A DNA stretch of 64,000 bases from Mucilaginibacter terrigena (GTDB lineage Bacteria; Bacteroidota; Bacteroidia; Sphingobacteriales; Sphingobacteriaceae): positions 93,742 through 157,741 of the forward strand of contig NZ_SEWG01000008.1 in the NCBI RefSeq assembly GCF_004168255.1. Direction: 5' to 3'. Position numbers and translations under genes: made by a program. How positions within the stretch are numbered: position 1 is the stretch's first letter; each line of letters opens with the position of its first letter. The notes under the pieces are model-generated. The model did not search any database and was not told the DNA's origin. It was given only the letters and a program-made list of their open reading frames with translations. Shown here piece after piece: positions 36,403 through 44,590 of the stretch.

Positions 36403-38209
36403 GCGGAATATTTGCCTCCTTTTATTGTCGGGGTTTGTACTTTTTAACAGCGCCTGCGCGCAAAACCCACCATTAACGGGTAAAGCTTATGTAAAAGAGC
36501 AGCTATCAGCCGAGCAGGCAACAGTATTGCTTAATAACGAAAAGCACCTTATCCCCCTTCAAAACCTGGATAATAATAAAATAGCCAGCATTCGTTTTTC
36601 GGGGATCTACGCGGCAGGTTTTGACAGCCTGCTGAACAAGTATGCCAAAGTAGACCTGTTTAACGGTTTGGATTACCTAAGCGTAAAAACGCTTGATAAT
36701 TTATCGCAGGATACCAAATTTTATAACACCCTTATTGTGCAGTTAACCGATGCTGAGGTTAATAACCTACAGATCATTGGGTTTATAAACGATAATCAAA
36801 AAATGAAGAACGTTATCGTTTCGCTTATTGGAAACGGTAATTCATTAACAAAATTAAACAGTATTACCTCGCCCGTTATCTGGTCGGCACGGGTATCGCC
36901 GGTGGCAGCTTACTTTAGCGCGCAGGCTATTTTTGGCGGTGTAGCTATAACGCAGCGGTTAACAAAATCCTACTCGGCCAAATATGCGGCTAACTCCGGA
37001 TTTTTAACAAGCAAAACACGCCTGCAATATACCGTGCCCGAAGATGCAGGCATCAATGCCGATAACCTTACCAAAGCCATTGATGATATTGCCCGCGAGG
37101 CCATCAGCAGCCGTGCTACACCAGGCTGCGTAGTATTAGTTGCTAAAGATGGTAAAGTGATATTCAACAAAGCGTATGGGTACCATACCTATGATAATGC
37201 CATCCCCGACAGGATAACCGATATTTTTGATGTGGCATCCATGACCAAGATCTCGGCCACAACGATGGAGGCTATGCAGCTTTATGATGCAGGGAAATTA
37301 CACCTCGATTCGACCCTGGGTACTTATATGCCTATTACGCGCAACACCAACAAAAAAACCCTTAGCGTTCGCGAGTTGTTAGAGCACCAGGCAGGGTTGA
37401 TACCCGACATTTCTACTTTTGAGGCCATAAGACCAACCGACCATAGCACAGATTCATCCGCGGCATTTCCAACCAAAGTGAACGAAAACTATTATGTCCG
37501 CAAAAATTACTTTGATGAAGTAATGCTGCCCGCAGCCCTGCGCTCGGTGGTGAAAACCCGCGGGCAATATGTATACAGTGATGTGGGCATGATATTTATG
37601 CAGCAGATAGAGGAAGCTATTACCGCTATCCCGCTAAACAAATATGTGCAGGATAAATTTTACAACCCGCTGGGGATGCAAACCGCAGGTTTTTTACCAC
37701 TTTACCGTTTCCCGGCCAACCGCATACCGCCAACCGAAGACGACAGAAAAGATCGCAAAACGCTGATAGACGGCTACGTGCACGACCCTACCGCTGCCCT
37801 GATGGGCGGTGTGGCCGGCCATGCCGGTTTATTTGCAGGGGCAAACGATATAGCCATACTTTACCAGATGATGCTTAACCGCGGTACCTATGGCGGCATA
37901 CAATATGTAAAACCCGAAACGGTTGACCTGTGGACATCCAAACAATCGCCGGTTAGCAGGCGCGGTTTAGGTTTTGACCGCTGGGACCCAATTGCCGACA
38001 GGCATTACCCATCCAAATCAGCATCGGATATGGCATACGGCCATACCGGCTTTACGGGCACATGCGTATGGGTTGATCCTAAATACAACCTGGTTTATGT
38101 GTTCCTATCCAACCGTGTGCACCCAAATGTGGGCAACAAACTTGGCAGCCTCAATATCCGCCCCAGGATCCAAGACGCGGTTTATGAGGCGATACAGAAG
38201 GGGATGTAA
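36389..38209 (+). CDS. GH3 C-terminal-like domain fused to a serine hydrolase, lipoprotein
   Basis: A 606-residue lipoprotein (lipobox near FNSAC). Residues about 25-220 (ATVLLNNEKHLIPLQNL, then SITSPVIWSARVSPVAAYFSAQAIFGG) look like the C-terminal Rossmann-type domain of glycoside hydrolase 3, but no GH3 catalytic barrel is present. Residues 225-606 are a class C-like serine hydrolase. SMTK near 284-287 gives the nucleophile, YSD near 394 the second motif and HTG near 551 the third. Full GH3-plus-hydrolase fusions are known in Bacteroidota; here the front half is lost or was never there. Start at ATG 36389, overlapping the amidohydrolase gene. Confidence 0.8.
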   Translation: MRKNRRNICLLLLSGFVLFNSACAQNPPLTGKAYVKEQLSAEQATVLLNNEKHLIPLQNLDNNKIASIRFSGIYAAGFDSLLNKYAKVDLFNGLDYLSVKTLDNLSQDTKFYNTLIVQLTDAEVNNLQIIGFINDNQKMKNVIVSLIGNGNSLTKLNSITSPVIWSARVSPVAAYFSAQAIFGGVAITQRLTKSYSAKYAANSGFLTSKTRLQYTVPEDAGINADNLTKAIDDIAREAISSRATPGCVVLVAKDGKVIFNKAYGYHTYDNAIPDRITDIFDVASMTKISATTMEAMQLYDAGKLHLDSTLGTYMPITRNTNKKTLSVRELLEHQAGLIPDISTFEAIRPTDHSTDSSAAFPTKVNENYYVRKNYFDEVMLPAALRSVVKTRGQYVYSDVGMIFMQQIEEAITAIPLNKYVQDKFYNPLGMQTAGFLPLYRFPANRIPPTEDDRKDRKTLIDGYVHDPTAALMGGVAGHAGLFAGANDIAILYQMMLNRGTYGGIQYVKPETVDLWTSKQSPVSRRGLGFDRWDPIADRHYPSKSASDMAYGHTGFTGTCVWVDPKYNLVYVFLSNRVHPNVGNKLGSLNIRPRIQDAVYEAIQKGM

Positions 38210-38226
38210 TACACGTAACCAATATA

Positions 38227-38260
38227 CAAGAAAAGCCACGGCATGCCGTGGCTTTTCTTG
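38227..38260. terminator. Bidirectional terminator, 34-bp perfect palindrome
   Basis: The 34 bases form a perfect palindrome with CAAGAAAAGCCACGG on one arm and T-rich ends on both strands. It sits between convergent genes ending at 38209 (+) and 38374 (-). Confidence 0.8.
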
Positions 38261-38270
38261 TTCAAGATTT

Positions 38271-38359
38271 TGTCATGCTGAACGTAGTGAAGCATCTATT
38301 CGCCGTCCTGTCGCACATAAGCATGGCGTACATTAGATCCTTCGTTCCTCAGGATGACA
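38271..38359. repeat. 89-bp dispersed element with TGTCAT...ATGACA ends
   Basis: TGTCATGCTGAAC at the left and CCTCAGGATGACA at the right are imperfect inverted repeats (10 of 13). The internal text (AACGTAGTGAAGCATCT, AGATCCTTCGTTCCTC) is familiar from intergenic repeats in many Bacteroidota genomes. Confidence 0.6.
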
Positions 38360-38373
38360 GTTGTATCGAATCC

Positions 38374-39645
38374 TTAATTTATCCACTCAAATTTAGTATA
38401 AGGTACAAGCGCCTCGGGCACTTTAATCCCCTTATCCGTTTGGTTATTCTCCAACAATGTGGCTACAATCCGTGGCAGGGCCAGTGCGCTGCCATTAAGG
38501 GTGTGGGCCAATTGTGTTTTACCCTCCGCATTGCGGAAACGCAGTTTAAGACGGTTGCTTTGAAAGGTCTCGAAGTTTGATACTGAAGATACTTCCAGCC
38601 AGCGTTGCTGCGCGGCGCTCCAGGTTTCCATATCATAGGTTAATGCGCTGCCAAACCCCATATCGCCGCCGCAAAGGCGCAATACACGATAAGGTAAACC
38701 CAGTTTTTGCAGCAAGCCCTGTACATGGGCGCTCATATCTTCCAGTACTTCGTATGATCTATCAGGATGCACCACCTGTACAATTTCAACCTTATCAAAC
38801 TGGTGCAGGCGGTTAAGGCCGCGTACATGTGCGCCGTAAGAACCGGCTTCGCGGCGGAAACAAGGTGTGTGCCCGCAGTTTTTAACCGGCAGTTCTTCAC
38901 CCTTTAAGATCACATCGCGGTACATATTGGTAATGGGCACCTCGGCGGTTGGTATCAGGTACAGGTTATCTATCCCAACATAATACATCTGGCCTTCTTT
39001 ATCCGGCAACTGGCTGGTACCAAAACCCGATGCCTCGTTCACCATCAGGGGTACGCTTACTTCGCTATAACCTGCTTTCTCGGCTTCATCAATAAAAAAA
39101 TTAATAAGTGCGCGCTGTAGTTTGGCACCTTTGTTTTTATATACAGGAAAACCGGCACCGGTTATTTTAACACCCAGTTCAAAATCTATCAAGTTGTATT
39201 TAGCAGCAAGCTCCCAGTGTGGTAAAGCGTTGGCAGGCAATTCAGGGATAGTACCATTCTCCAATACCACTTCATTTTCCTCCGGCGTTATGCCTTTAGG
39301 TACCGATGCATGCGGCAGGTTGGGTAATAATATCAGCTTTTGATAAAGGTTTTCCTCGATAACGGCCAACTCATCATCAAGCTTTTTGATATAATCTTTA
39401 GAATTACCGGTTTGGGTTTTTAGTTCTTCTGCTTCCGCTTTTTTACCGGCGCGCATAAACTCGCCAATTTGTTTGGCAGAAAGGTTGGCAGCGGCTTTTG
39501 CTTCTTCGCTGGCCCGTTGCGATATCAAACGCTCGTTATCCAAACTGATCACTTCATCAACCAATTCGGGCTGTTTGAAATTTTTTACAGCCAAACGTTC
39601 TAAAACCTGTTCCCTGTTATCGCGGATATAACTAACTTGCAGCAT
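38374..39645 (-). CDS. serS: Seryl-tRNA synthetase
   Basis: A 423-residue class II synthetase. The N-terminal tRNA-binding coiled coil covers about 28-100. Motif 2 is in CFRREAGSYGAHVRGLNRLHQFDKVE, motif 3 in TLNGSALALPRIVATLLENNQ, and TAEVPITNMY is the serine-binding loop. The frame extends upstream through repeat DNA, but ATG 39645 (MLQVSYIRDN) matches the family start. Divergent from rsmI. Confidence 0.95.
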   Translation of the reverse strand: MLQVSYIRDNREQVLERLAVKNFKQPELVDEVISLDNERLISQRASEEAKAAANLSAKQIGEFMRAGKKAEAEELKTQTGNSKDYIKKLDDELAVIEENLYQKLILLPNLPHASVPKGITPEENEVVLENGTIPELPANALPHWELAAKYNLIDFELGVKITGAGFPVYKNKGAKLQRALINFFIDEAEKAGYSEVSVPLMVNEASGFGTSQLPDKEGQMYYVGIDNLYLIPTAEVPITNMYRDVILKGEELPVKNCGHTPCFRREAGSYGAHVRGLNRLHQFDKVEIVQVVHPDRSYEVLEDMSAHVQGLLQKLGLPYRVLRLCGGDMGFGSALTYDMETWSAAQQRWLEVSSVSNFETFQSNRLKLRFRNAEGKTQLAHTLNGSALALPRIVATLLENNQTDKGIKVPEALVPYTKFEWIN

Positions 39646-39677
39646 TGATTTTATTTTAAAAGGCAAAGATATAAATA

Positions 39678-39752
39678 AGTCCATAGTCCATAGTCCATAG
39701 TCGATAGATTTTCTGTTGGCAGCTATGGTCCATCGTCTATGGACTATCGACC
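39678..39752. repeat. TCCATAG direct and inverted repeat between serS and rsmI
   Basis: Three tandem copies of a 9-bp TAGTCCATA-type unit precede a TCGATAG, and the motif returns inverted as CTATGGACTATCGACC. It fills the divergent promoter region and may contain control sites or be another dispersed repeat. Confidence 0.5.
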
Positions 39753-39760
39753 GCGAATTT

Positions 39761-40492
39761 ATGAGCACCACCGGCAAACTCTATTTAGTACCCACACCCA
39801 TAGGCAACCTGGAGGATATGACCTTCAGGGCTATCCGTATTTTAAAAGAGGCCGACCTGATACTGGCCGAAGATACGCGCACTTCGGCGCCGATGCTGAA
39901 GCATTTCGAGATCCAAAATAAAGTGTTCGCGCATCATCAGCATAACGAACACCAATCCAGCAACGAGATCATTAAGTTCCTGCTGATGGGGCAAAACATC
40001 GCGCTGATAAGTGATGCCGGCACCCCCGCCATATCCGACCCCGGCTTTTTCCTGGTGCGCGAGGCGCTGAAATTTAACATAGTCGTAGAGTGCCTGCCCG
40101 GCGCAACAGCCTTTGTGCCCGCGCTGGTTAATTCGGGTTTCCCTACGGATAAGTTTTGTTTTGAAGGTTTTTTGCCGCTAAAAAAAGGCCGCCAAACCCG
40201 TTATAAATTTTTGGCTACTGAAGAGCGCACCATTATACTTTACGAGTCGCCACACCGTTTATTGAAAACGCTGGACGAAATGGCCACCTTTTTTGGCGCC
40301 GACCGCCAGCTTTCCGTATCGCGAGAGCTGACAAAAATGTTCGAGGAAACCGTAAGGGGCACGGTAACCGAAGTAAAAGCATACTTTGAAACCCACCCGT
40401 TAAAAGGCGAGTTTGTAATGTGCGTTGCCGGTGCCGCGCCTGCCGAAGGTGATAAAAGGAAAAAGAAGTATGGGGATGAGGAGGAGGAATAG
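39761..40492 (+). CDS. rsmI: 16S rRNA (cytidine1402-2'-O)-methyltransferase RsmI
   Basis: A 243-residue SAM-dependent methyltransferase that adds the ribose methyl at C1402 in the ribosomal decoding centre. PTPIGNLEDMTFRA is the N-terminal hallmark, AEDTRTS the next block, DAGTPAISDPGFFLVREA the SAM-binding loop, and LPGATAFVPALVNSG the substrate block. The frame is open to 39716, but the start at ATG 39761 (MSTTGKLYLVPTP) matches the family. The acidic tail ends in DEEEE. Confidence 0.93.
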   Translation: MSTTGKLYLVPTPIGNLEDMTFRAIRILKEADLILAEDTRTSAPMLKHFEIQNKVFAHHQHNEHQSSNEIIKFLLMGQNIALISDAGTPAISDPGFFLVREALKFNIVVECLPGATAFVPALVNSGFPTDKFCFEGFLPLKKGRQTRYKFLATEERTIILYESPHRLLKTLDEMATFFGADRQLSVSRELTKMFEETVRGTVTEVKAYFETHPLKGEFVMCVAGAAPAEGDKRKKKYGDEEEE

Positions 40493-40505
40493 GTAATAAA
40501 TAAAT

Positions 40506-40592
40506 ATGTCATTGCGAGCGATAGCGTGGCAATCTTAGCATATCCGCTTGTCCTCTAAGGTTGCCGCGTCGCTACGCTCCTCGCAATGACAT
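40506..40592. repeat. 87-bp intergenic element with perfect 13-bp terminal inverted repeats
   Basis: ATGTCATTGCGAG at 40506-40518 and CTCGCAATGACAT at 40580-40592 are exact inverted repeats. The internal parts carry AGCGTGGCAATCT and GGTTGCCGCGTCGCT, which also partly pair. It lies between rsmI and lnt and looks like a MITE or REP-type unit of a widely seen Bacteroidota class. Confidence 0.65.
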
Positions 40593-40623
40593 GTGGGAAT
40601 ATGCGTGATTATATAAATAACAA

Positions 40624-42237
40624 ATGAAAAAAAACCTACTACTCTCCATATTCTCGGGTTTGCTGCTTTGGGTAGCCTGGCCGCCTACGCAGTTTACTAC
40701 CGTGTTTTTATTTGTGGGGATGGCGCCTATGCTGCTGGCTATGGAAAACATCATCCGGTCGGAAGCTACCGGGAAGGGGAAAAAGATCTTTAATACCACG
40801 TTCCTTGGATTCTTTATCTGGAACACGCTGTGCGTTTATTGGGTTTATAACTCTCTTAAAATTGTTGGCCCTGTTGTAGCTGCCCCTTTATCGCTTATAC
40901 CCTATTCGCTTGGGCCATTGTTAATGGCTACGGCCTGCTGGCTATATTACCGGGTAAGGCTTATTGCCGGGCGCAAGCTTTCGTTAGTAGCCCTGGTTTG
41001 CTTTTGGATAGGCTACGAATACCTGCACCAAAGCTGGGACTTAAATTTCCCCTGGATGACCTTAGGCAACGGCTTTGCCACATCGCACAAATGGGTGCAG
41101 TGGTACGAGTACACAGGGGTTTATGGCGGCACCATTTGGGTTTGGGCCATTAATATTCTGCTGTTTTTGCTTTATGTTGGCTTGCGCGAGGCACAGGCTG
41201 TGCAGGTGCGTAAAAAACTGATCGTATCGTTTACTTTGGTATTGATCCTTCCGTTAGGCTTTTCACTGTATAAATATTACAGCTACAAAGAACAGGTAAA
41301 TCCATCAAACATTGTGGTGGCGCAACCCAATATCGACCCATACGAAAAAGAAGGCACTATCCCGGTATATGACCAGATAGCTACGCTTACTCAACTGTCA
41401 GATTCCATCGGGCAACGTAATACTGAATATTTTATATGGCCGGAAACCGCCATTTCGGAGGATATGGACGAGGACCATATCTACACCGACAACAGCTACC
41501 TGCAGGTGAAGAAATTTTTAAATAAATTTAAAAACGCCAATGTTTTAACCGGTGGCGAAACCCATAAATTTTACACCAAACAGGCCACAAAAACGGCCAG
41601 TAAGTTACCCAACCAGCCGGGAATATATTACGACCGGTTTAGTACGGCCATTAATATCGAAAACTCGGCAAAAGTACAATTTTACCATAAATCGCGGTTG
41701 GTACCGGGTGCCGAGCTATTGCCTTTTGGAAGTGCTTTATCATTCCTGAAACCGGCTTTTGAGCACCTGGGTGGCGCAACCGGTGCATACGGCATGCAAA
41801 CCGAACCAACGGTGTTTTACTCGCAAAGCGGGATTGGCGCGGCACCGGTTATCTGCTTCGAATCTATATGGGGCGAGTGGGTTGCCAAATCGGTTAAACA
41901 GGGTGCACAGTTCATAGCCATTATTACCAACGATGGCTGGTGGGAAAATACCTCGGGTAAAGACCAGCACCTGGATTATGCCAAACTGCGCGCTATTGAA
42001 ACCCGCCGCTGGGTTTGCCGCTCGGCCAATACGGGGATCTCGGCATTTATTAACCAAAGGGGCGATATCGTTCAGCAGAGCAAATGGTGGGTACGTACCG
42101 CGCTAAAACAAGATATCAACCTAAACTCGGACATTACCTTCTACGTTGAATATGGTGATTACATCCCTAAGGCTGCCAGCATTTTAGCGGTATTGGGAAT
42201 ATTTTTGATCGGGATAAAAAAGGGATTTAGCCATTAA
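40624..42237 (+). CDS. lnt: Apolipoprotein N-acyltransferase
   Basis: A 537-residue inner-membrane enzyme that adds the third acyl chain to lipoproteins. The N-terminal half has about six helices. The nitrilase-like C-terminal half has the triad: Glu in IWPETAISED near 282, Lys in FYHKSRLVPGAELLPFG near 352 and Cys in VICFESIWGEW near 417. Another helix at about 515-533 closes the protein. The intact Lnt implies fully acylated lipoproteins, consistent with the many lipobox proteins here. Transcribed in the same direction as rsmI, with 131 nt of spacer holding the 87-bp repeat. Confidence 0.93.
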   Translation: MKKNLLLSIFSGLLLWVAWPPTQFTTVFLFVGMAPMLLAMENIIRSEATGKGKKIFNTTFLGFFIWNTLCVYWVYNSLKIVGPVVAAPLSLIPYSLGPLLMATACWLYYRVRLIAGRKLSLVALVCFWIGYEYLHQSWDLNFPWMTLGNGFATSHKWVQWYEYTGVYGGTIWVWAINILLFLLYVGLREAQAVQVRKKLIVSFTLVLILPLGFSLYKYYSYKEQVNPSNIVVAQPNIDPYEKEGTIPVYDQIATLTQLSDSIGQRNTEYFIWPETAISEDMDEDHIYTDNSYLQVKKFLNKFKNANVLTGGETHKFYTKQATKTASKLPNQPGIYYDRFSTAINIENSAKVQFYHKSRLVPGAELLPFGSALSFLKPAFEHLGGATGAYGMQTEPTVFYSQSGIGAAPVICFESIWGEWVAKSVKQGAQFIAIITNDGWWENTSGKDQHLDYAKLRAIETRRWVCRSANTGISAFINQRGDIVQQSKWWVRTALKQDINLNSDITFYVEYGDYIPKAASILAVLGIFLIGIKKGFSH

Positions 42238-42248
42238 TAAGTGGTAAA

Positions 42249-42305
42249 ATGTTCACGTTCACGATACACACAACCAGCTAATAAAATGCAAAAAGCTCAT
42301 AATCA
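42249..42305. repeat. Dispersed repeat related to 2708-2763
   Basis: ATGTTCACGTTCACG (42249-42263) and AGCTCATAATCA (42294-42305) occur in the same order and orientation as at 2708-2763, with a different stretch between them. The region 42238-42646 has no gene. Confidence 0.45.
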
Positions 42306-42434
42306 GCTATAAACATAACAAACAGGTGACAAAGTAGCGCCACCATTATGCATTGTTATTATGTTAATACATATCATCCATAACCCTCTTGAGATAATAG
42401 CCCATGAGTAGACATAGATTTAATTTGCACCAAA

Positions 42435-42575
42435 CATTCCCATGGAATGTACCGCTTTATTACTTGTTTTCTACCAACCATACATCCCTACGGGATGAAA
42501 AAGGGCGCTAACGTTCCGTAGGAACGATTGGTTGGTAGCAACATTAAGTGAATTTCGTTTCGTTCCATCGGAACG
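42435..42575. repeat. Cluster of four 6-3-6 hairpins in a branched palindrome
   Basis: The four hairpins are CATTCC-CAT-GGAATG (42435-42449), CATCCC-TAC-GGGATG (42483-42497), CGTTCC-GTA-GGAACG (42512-42526) and CGTTCC-ATC-GGAACG (42561-42575). A perfect 10-bp outer stem, CTACCAACCA (42471-42480) with TGGTTGGTAG (42529-42538), encloses the second and third. This predicts a three-way junction. No coding frame is present. Confidence 0.7.
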
Positions 42576-42646
42576 TTTGATGAAAAAGCTGACTGTTCAA
42601 TGATGGGCTATCCCCCGCCCTTGGGAGTGAATTGTAATCCCTGATT

Positions 42647-43225
42647 TTAGGCGTTGGTATTTAATTGCTTATAAGTCAATGCTACCAACTCGCCTATCTG
42701 CTTTACGCTTACCAACTTAAGTTTATGACTGTTTTTTACACGATGAAAGGATGATTTGCCGCCGGCGACAATTGCCGGGTGTATTACCAGGCGATATTCA
42801 TCAACCAGGCCCGCATCTAACAACGAGGTGGCGAATGCCGCTCCGCCAAATGTCATGATATCTTTGCCGGGCTGTTCCTTTAACTTTTTAACCTCCTCAA
42901 TTGCATCTCCATTGTTGATGATAGTATTGTCCCATCCGGAATTTTTCAGGGATTTCGAGAATACGATATGCTGCGTTTTATCGGCCAGTTTCGCGTATTT
43001 CACCTCGTTGGCAGGGGCATTCGGGTCAGCAAGCTGCTTCTTCCAATGGTTTCTGTACTCTGGCCACATCCCGGCACCTAATATGTAAAGGTCTACCTGG
43101 TAAAGGCTTTCAAACAAATCGTCCCATTCGTTACTGTTATCAACCTGCATCCAGCTCATATCGCCGTTAGGGCCTTCAACATAACCATCCAGCGAAACAC
43201 TTACTGACAAAATTAGCTTTCTCAT
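42647..43225 (-). CDS. Dihydrofolate reductase-like protein (RibD C-terminal domain family)
   Basis: A 192-residue protein of the RibD_C/DHFR-fold family. MRKLILSVSVSLDGYVEGPNGDMSWM is the NADPH-binding beginning, and GKDIMTFGGAAFATSLLDAGLVDEYRLVIHPAIVAGGKSSF is the conserved second half. It is a stand-alone reductase with unknown substrate; a true DHFR or RibD is not indicated. It is separated from the next gene by 96 nt. Confidence 0.85.
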   Translation of the reverse strand: MRKLILSVSVSLDGYVEGPNGDMSWMQVDNSNEWDDLFESLYQVDLYILGAGMWPEYRNHWKKQLADPNAPANEVKYAKLADKTQHIVFSKSLKNSGWDNTIINNGDAIEEVKKLKEQPGKDIMTFGGAAFATSLLDAGLVDEYRLVIHPAIVAGGKSSFHRVKNSHKLKLVSVKQIGELVALTYKQLNTNA

Positions 43226-43321
43226 AATTACCTCCTTTTAGTTAAAGCAAAGTTGGGCCTTTTTGGTTTGGCCCGGCGGGTGCAAAGGCGACTAATGAAC
43301 GGGTGGTTCACGACGGAAGTA

Positions 43322-44170
43322 TTATCCCCTTTTGATGATAAACTCCAGCAGATCAACTATAGGCTGGCGGATGATCTTGCCGACGTGTACATCGTTTTGC
43401 TCGCAAATGGCTTTTAACTCATCGGCAAAAACATAGGCTATCGAGCCTACAAAATGGCATTTAAATTTGTTGTATTGCGGGTACGATTTAATGTTGGTAT
43501 CAACAAATTCGAGCAATCCTTTATGAAGCATCGCCTGCGCGTAGGGCGTTTCCCTTATCTCGCTTAAAAATTTGGAGAAGGAGGCCAGGTAAGAGTTTGC
43601 CCGGGCTTTTTGATACACGTTTTTAATAACATCCTCTTTATGCAGGTGATACGTTTTTTTAAATTTCGCGGCAATATCATCGGGCATATTGCCATACAGG
43701 TAGTCGGTTACCAGGGCTTTGCCAAACCATGTGCCCGACCCTTCATCGCCCAGTACATAGCCCAGGCCGTGCTGCCCGTCGTGGATGTCCTCGCCATCAA
43801 AAAAAGAGATGTTTGAACCGGTGCCCAATACGCAGCAGATGCCTTTCTCATGCCCGCAGGTGGCGTATGCCGAAGCCAAAAGATCGCTATCAACACTTAC
43901 ATAGGCATCAGGGAATAAGCCGCTGATGGCATTAGAAACGATCTCGTGCCTGTCCGGGCTTGAGCAGCCGGCGCCAAAAAAATAGATCTCGGTAATATCG
44001 GCGGCAAGGGCAATCATGTCGGGCACCTGGTCCTGCAATATTTTCCCGATCTCTTTTTCGGTTAAAAAATATGGGTTAAGGCCGGCAGATTTAAACGCCT
44101 TATTTGGCTCACCTGGGATGGATAAAAGCCAGTCGGTTTTTGAAGATCCGCTATCTGCTACTAATATCAT
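43322..44170 (-). CDS. BadF/BadG-type ATPase, N-acetylglucosamine kinase-like
   Basis: A 282-residue ASKHA protein. ADSGSSKTDWLLS is the phosphate 1 loop, CCVLGTGSNISFFDG the phosphate 2 region and GDEGSGTWFGKAL the NagK-like loop. It most likely phosphorylates an amino sugar, with GlcNAc as the leading candidate. Its ATG overlaps the stop of the receiver-domain gene in ATGA, which means the two are translated together; such a pairing is unusual. Confidence 0.82.
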   Translation of the reverse strand: MILVADSGSSKTDWLLSIPGEPNKAFKSAGLNPYFLTEKEIGKILQDQVPDMIALAADITEIYFFGAGCSSPDRHEIVSNAISGLFPDAYVSVDSDLLASAYATCGHEKGICCVLGTGSNISFFDGEDIHDGQHGLGYVLGDEGSGTWFGKALVTDYLYGNMPDDIAAKFKKTYHLHKEDVIKNVYQKARANSYLASFSKFLSEIRETPYAQAMLHKGLLEFVDTNIKSYPQYNKFKCHFVGSIAYVFADELKAICEQNDVHVGKIIRQPIVDLLEFIIKRG

Positions 44171-44550
44171 GTACTAAGTTCTTCAAGCGCCTGTTGGGTT
44201 AGCGGCTTATGAACAAAGCTTGCAACATACCTGTTGCTTTTTGAATTGTTCATATCGGTTGGGTCCAGCGATGACGAAAGCATAAATATCTTCACCACTT
44301 CCTTATTATCCAGTTCCAGCGCCTCGTATTCTTGTAAAAACTCAAATCCCGACATCATAGGCATGCGGATATCCAGGAAGATCGCGTCTGGTTTTACGCT
44401 CCCGCTGCGCAAAGCCTCTATGGCCTCGTGGGGCGATTGTATTACAATTATGTTATCTGCAAAGTTGCCGCTCTCTAAAATTTTGCGCGTAACAAAGTTG
44501 TCAATATAATTGTCATCTATCAGCAGGCAAGTTTTAAAGTGAACAGGCAT
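44167..44550 (-). CDS. Single-domain response regulator (receiver only)
   Basis: A 127-residue CheY-like receiver. The acidic pair is in LIDDNYIDN, the phospho-acceptor is D60 in IFLDIRMPM, and K in FVHKPLT fills the conserved lysine position. No output domain is attached and no histidine kinase is nearby. It is 40 nt downstream of the TolC gene on the same strand and coupled to the kinase-like gene. Signalling by partner binding is the only clear option. Confidence 0.88.
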   Translation of the reverse strand: MPVHFKTCLLIDDNYIDNFVTRKILESGNFADNIIVIQSPHEAIEALRSGSVKPDAIFLDIRMPMMSGFEFLQEYEALELDNKEVVKIFMLSSSLDPTDMNNSKSNRYVASFVHKPLTQQALEELST

Positions 44551-44590
44551 TGTAGTTCAAAAATAATCTTTTAATACAATTAAATACAGA

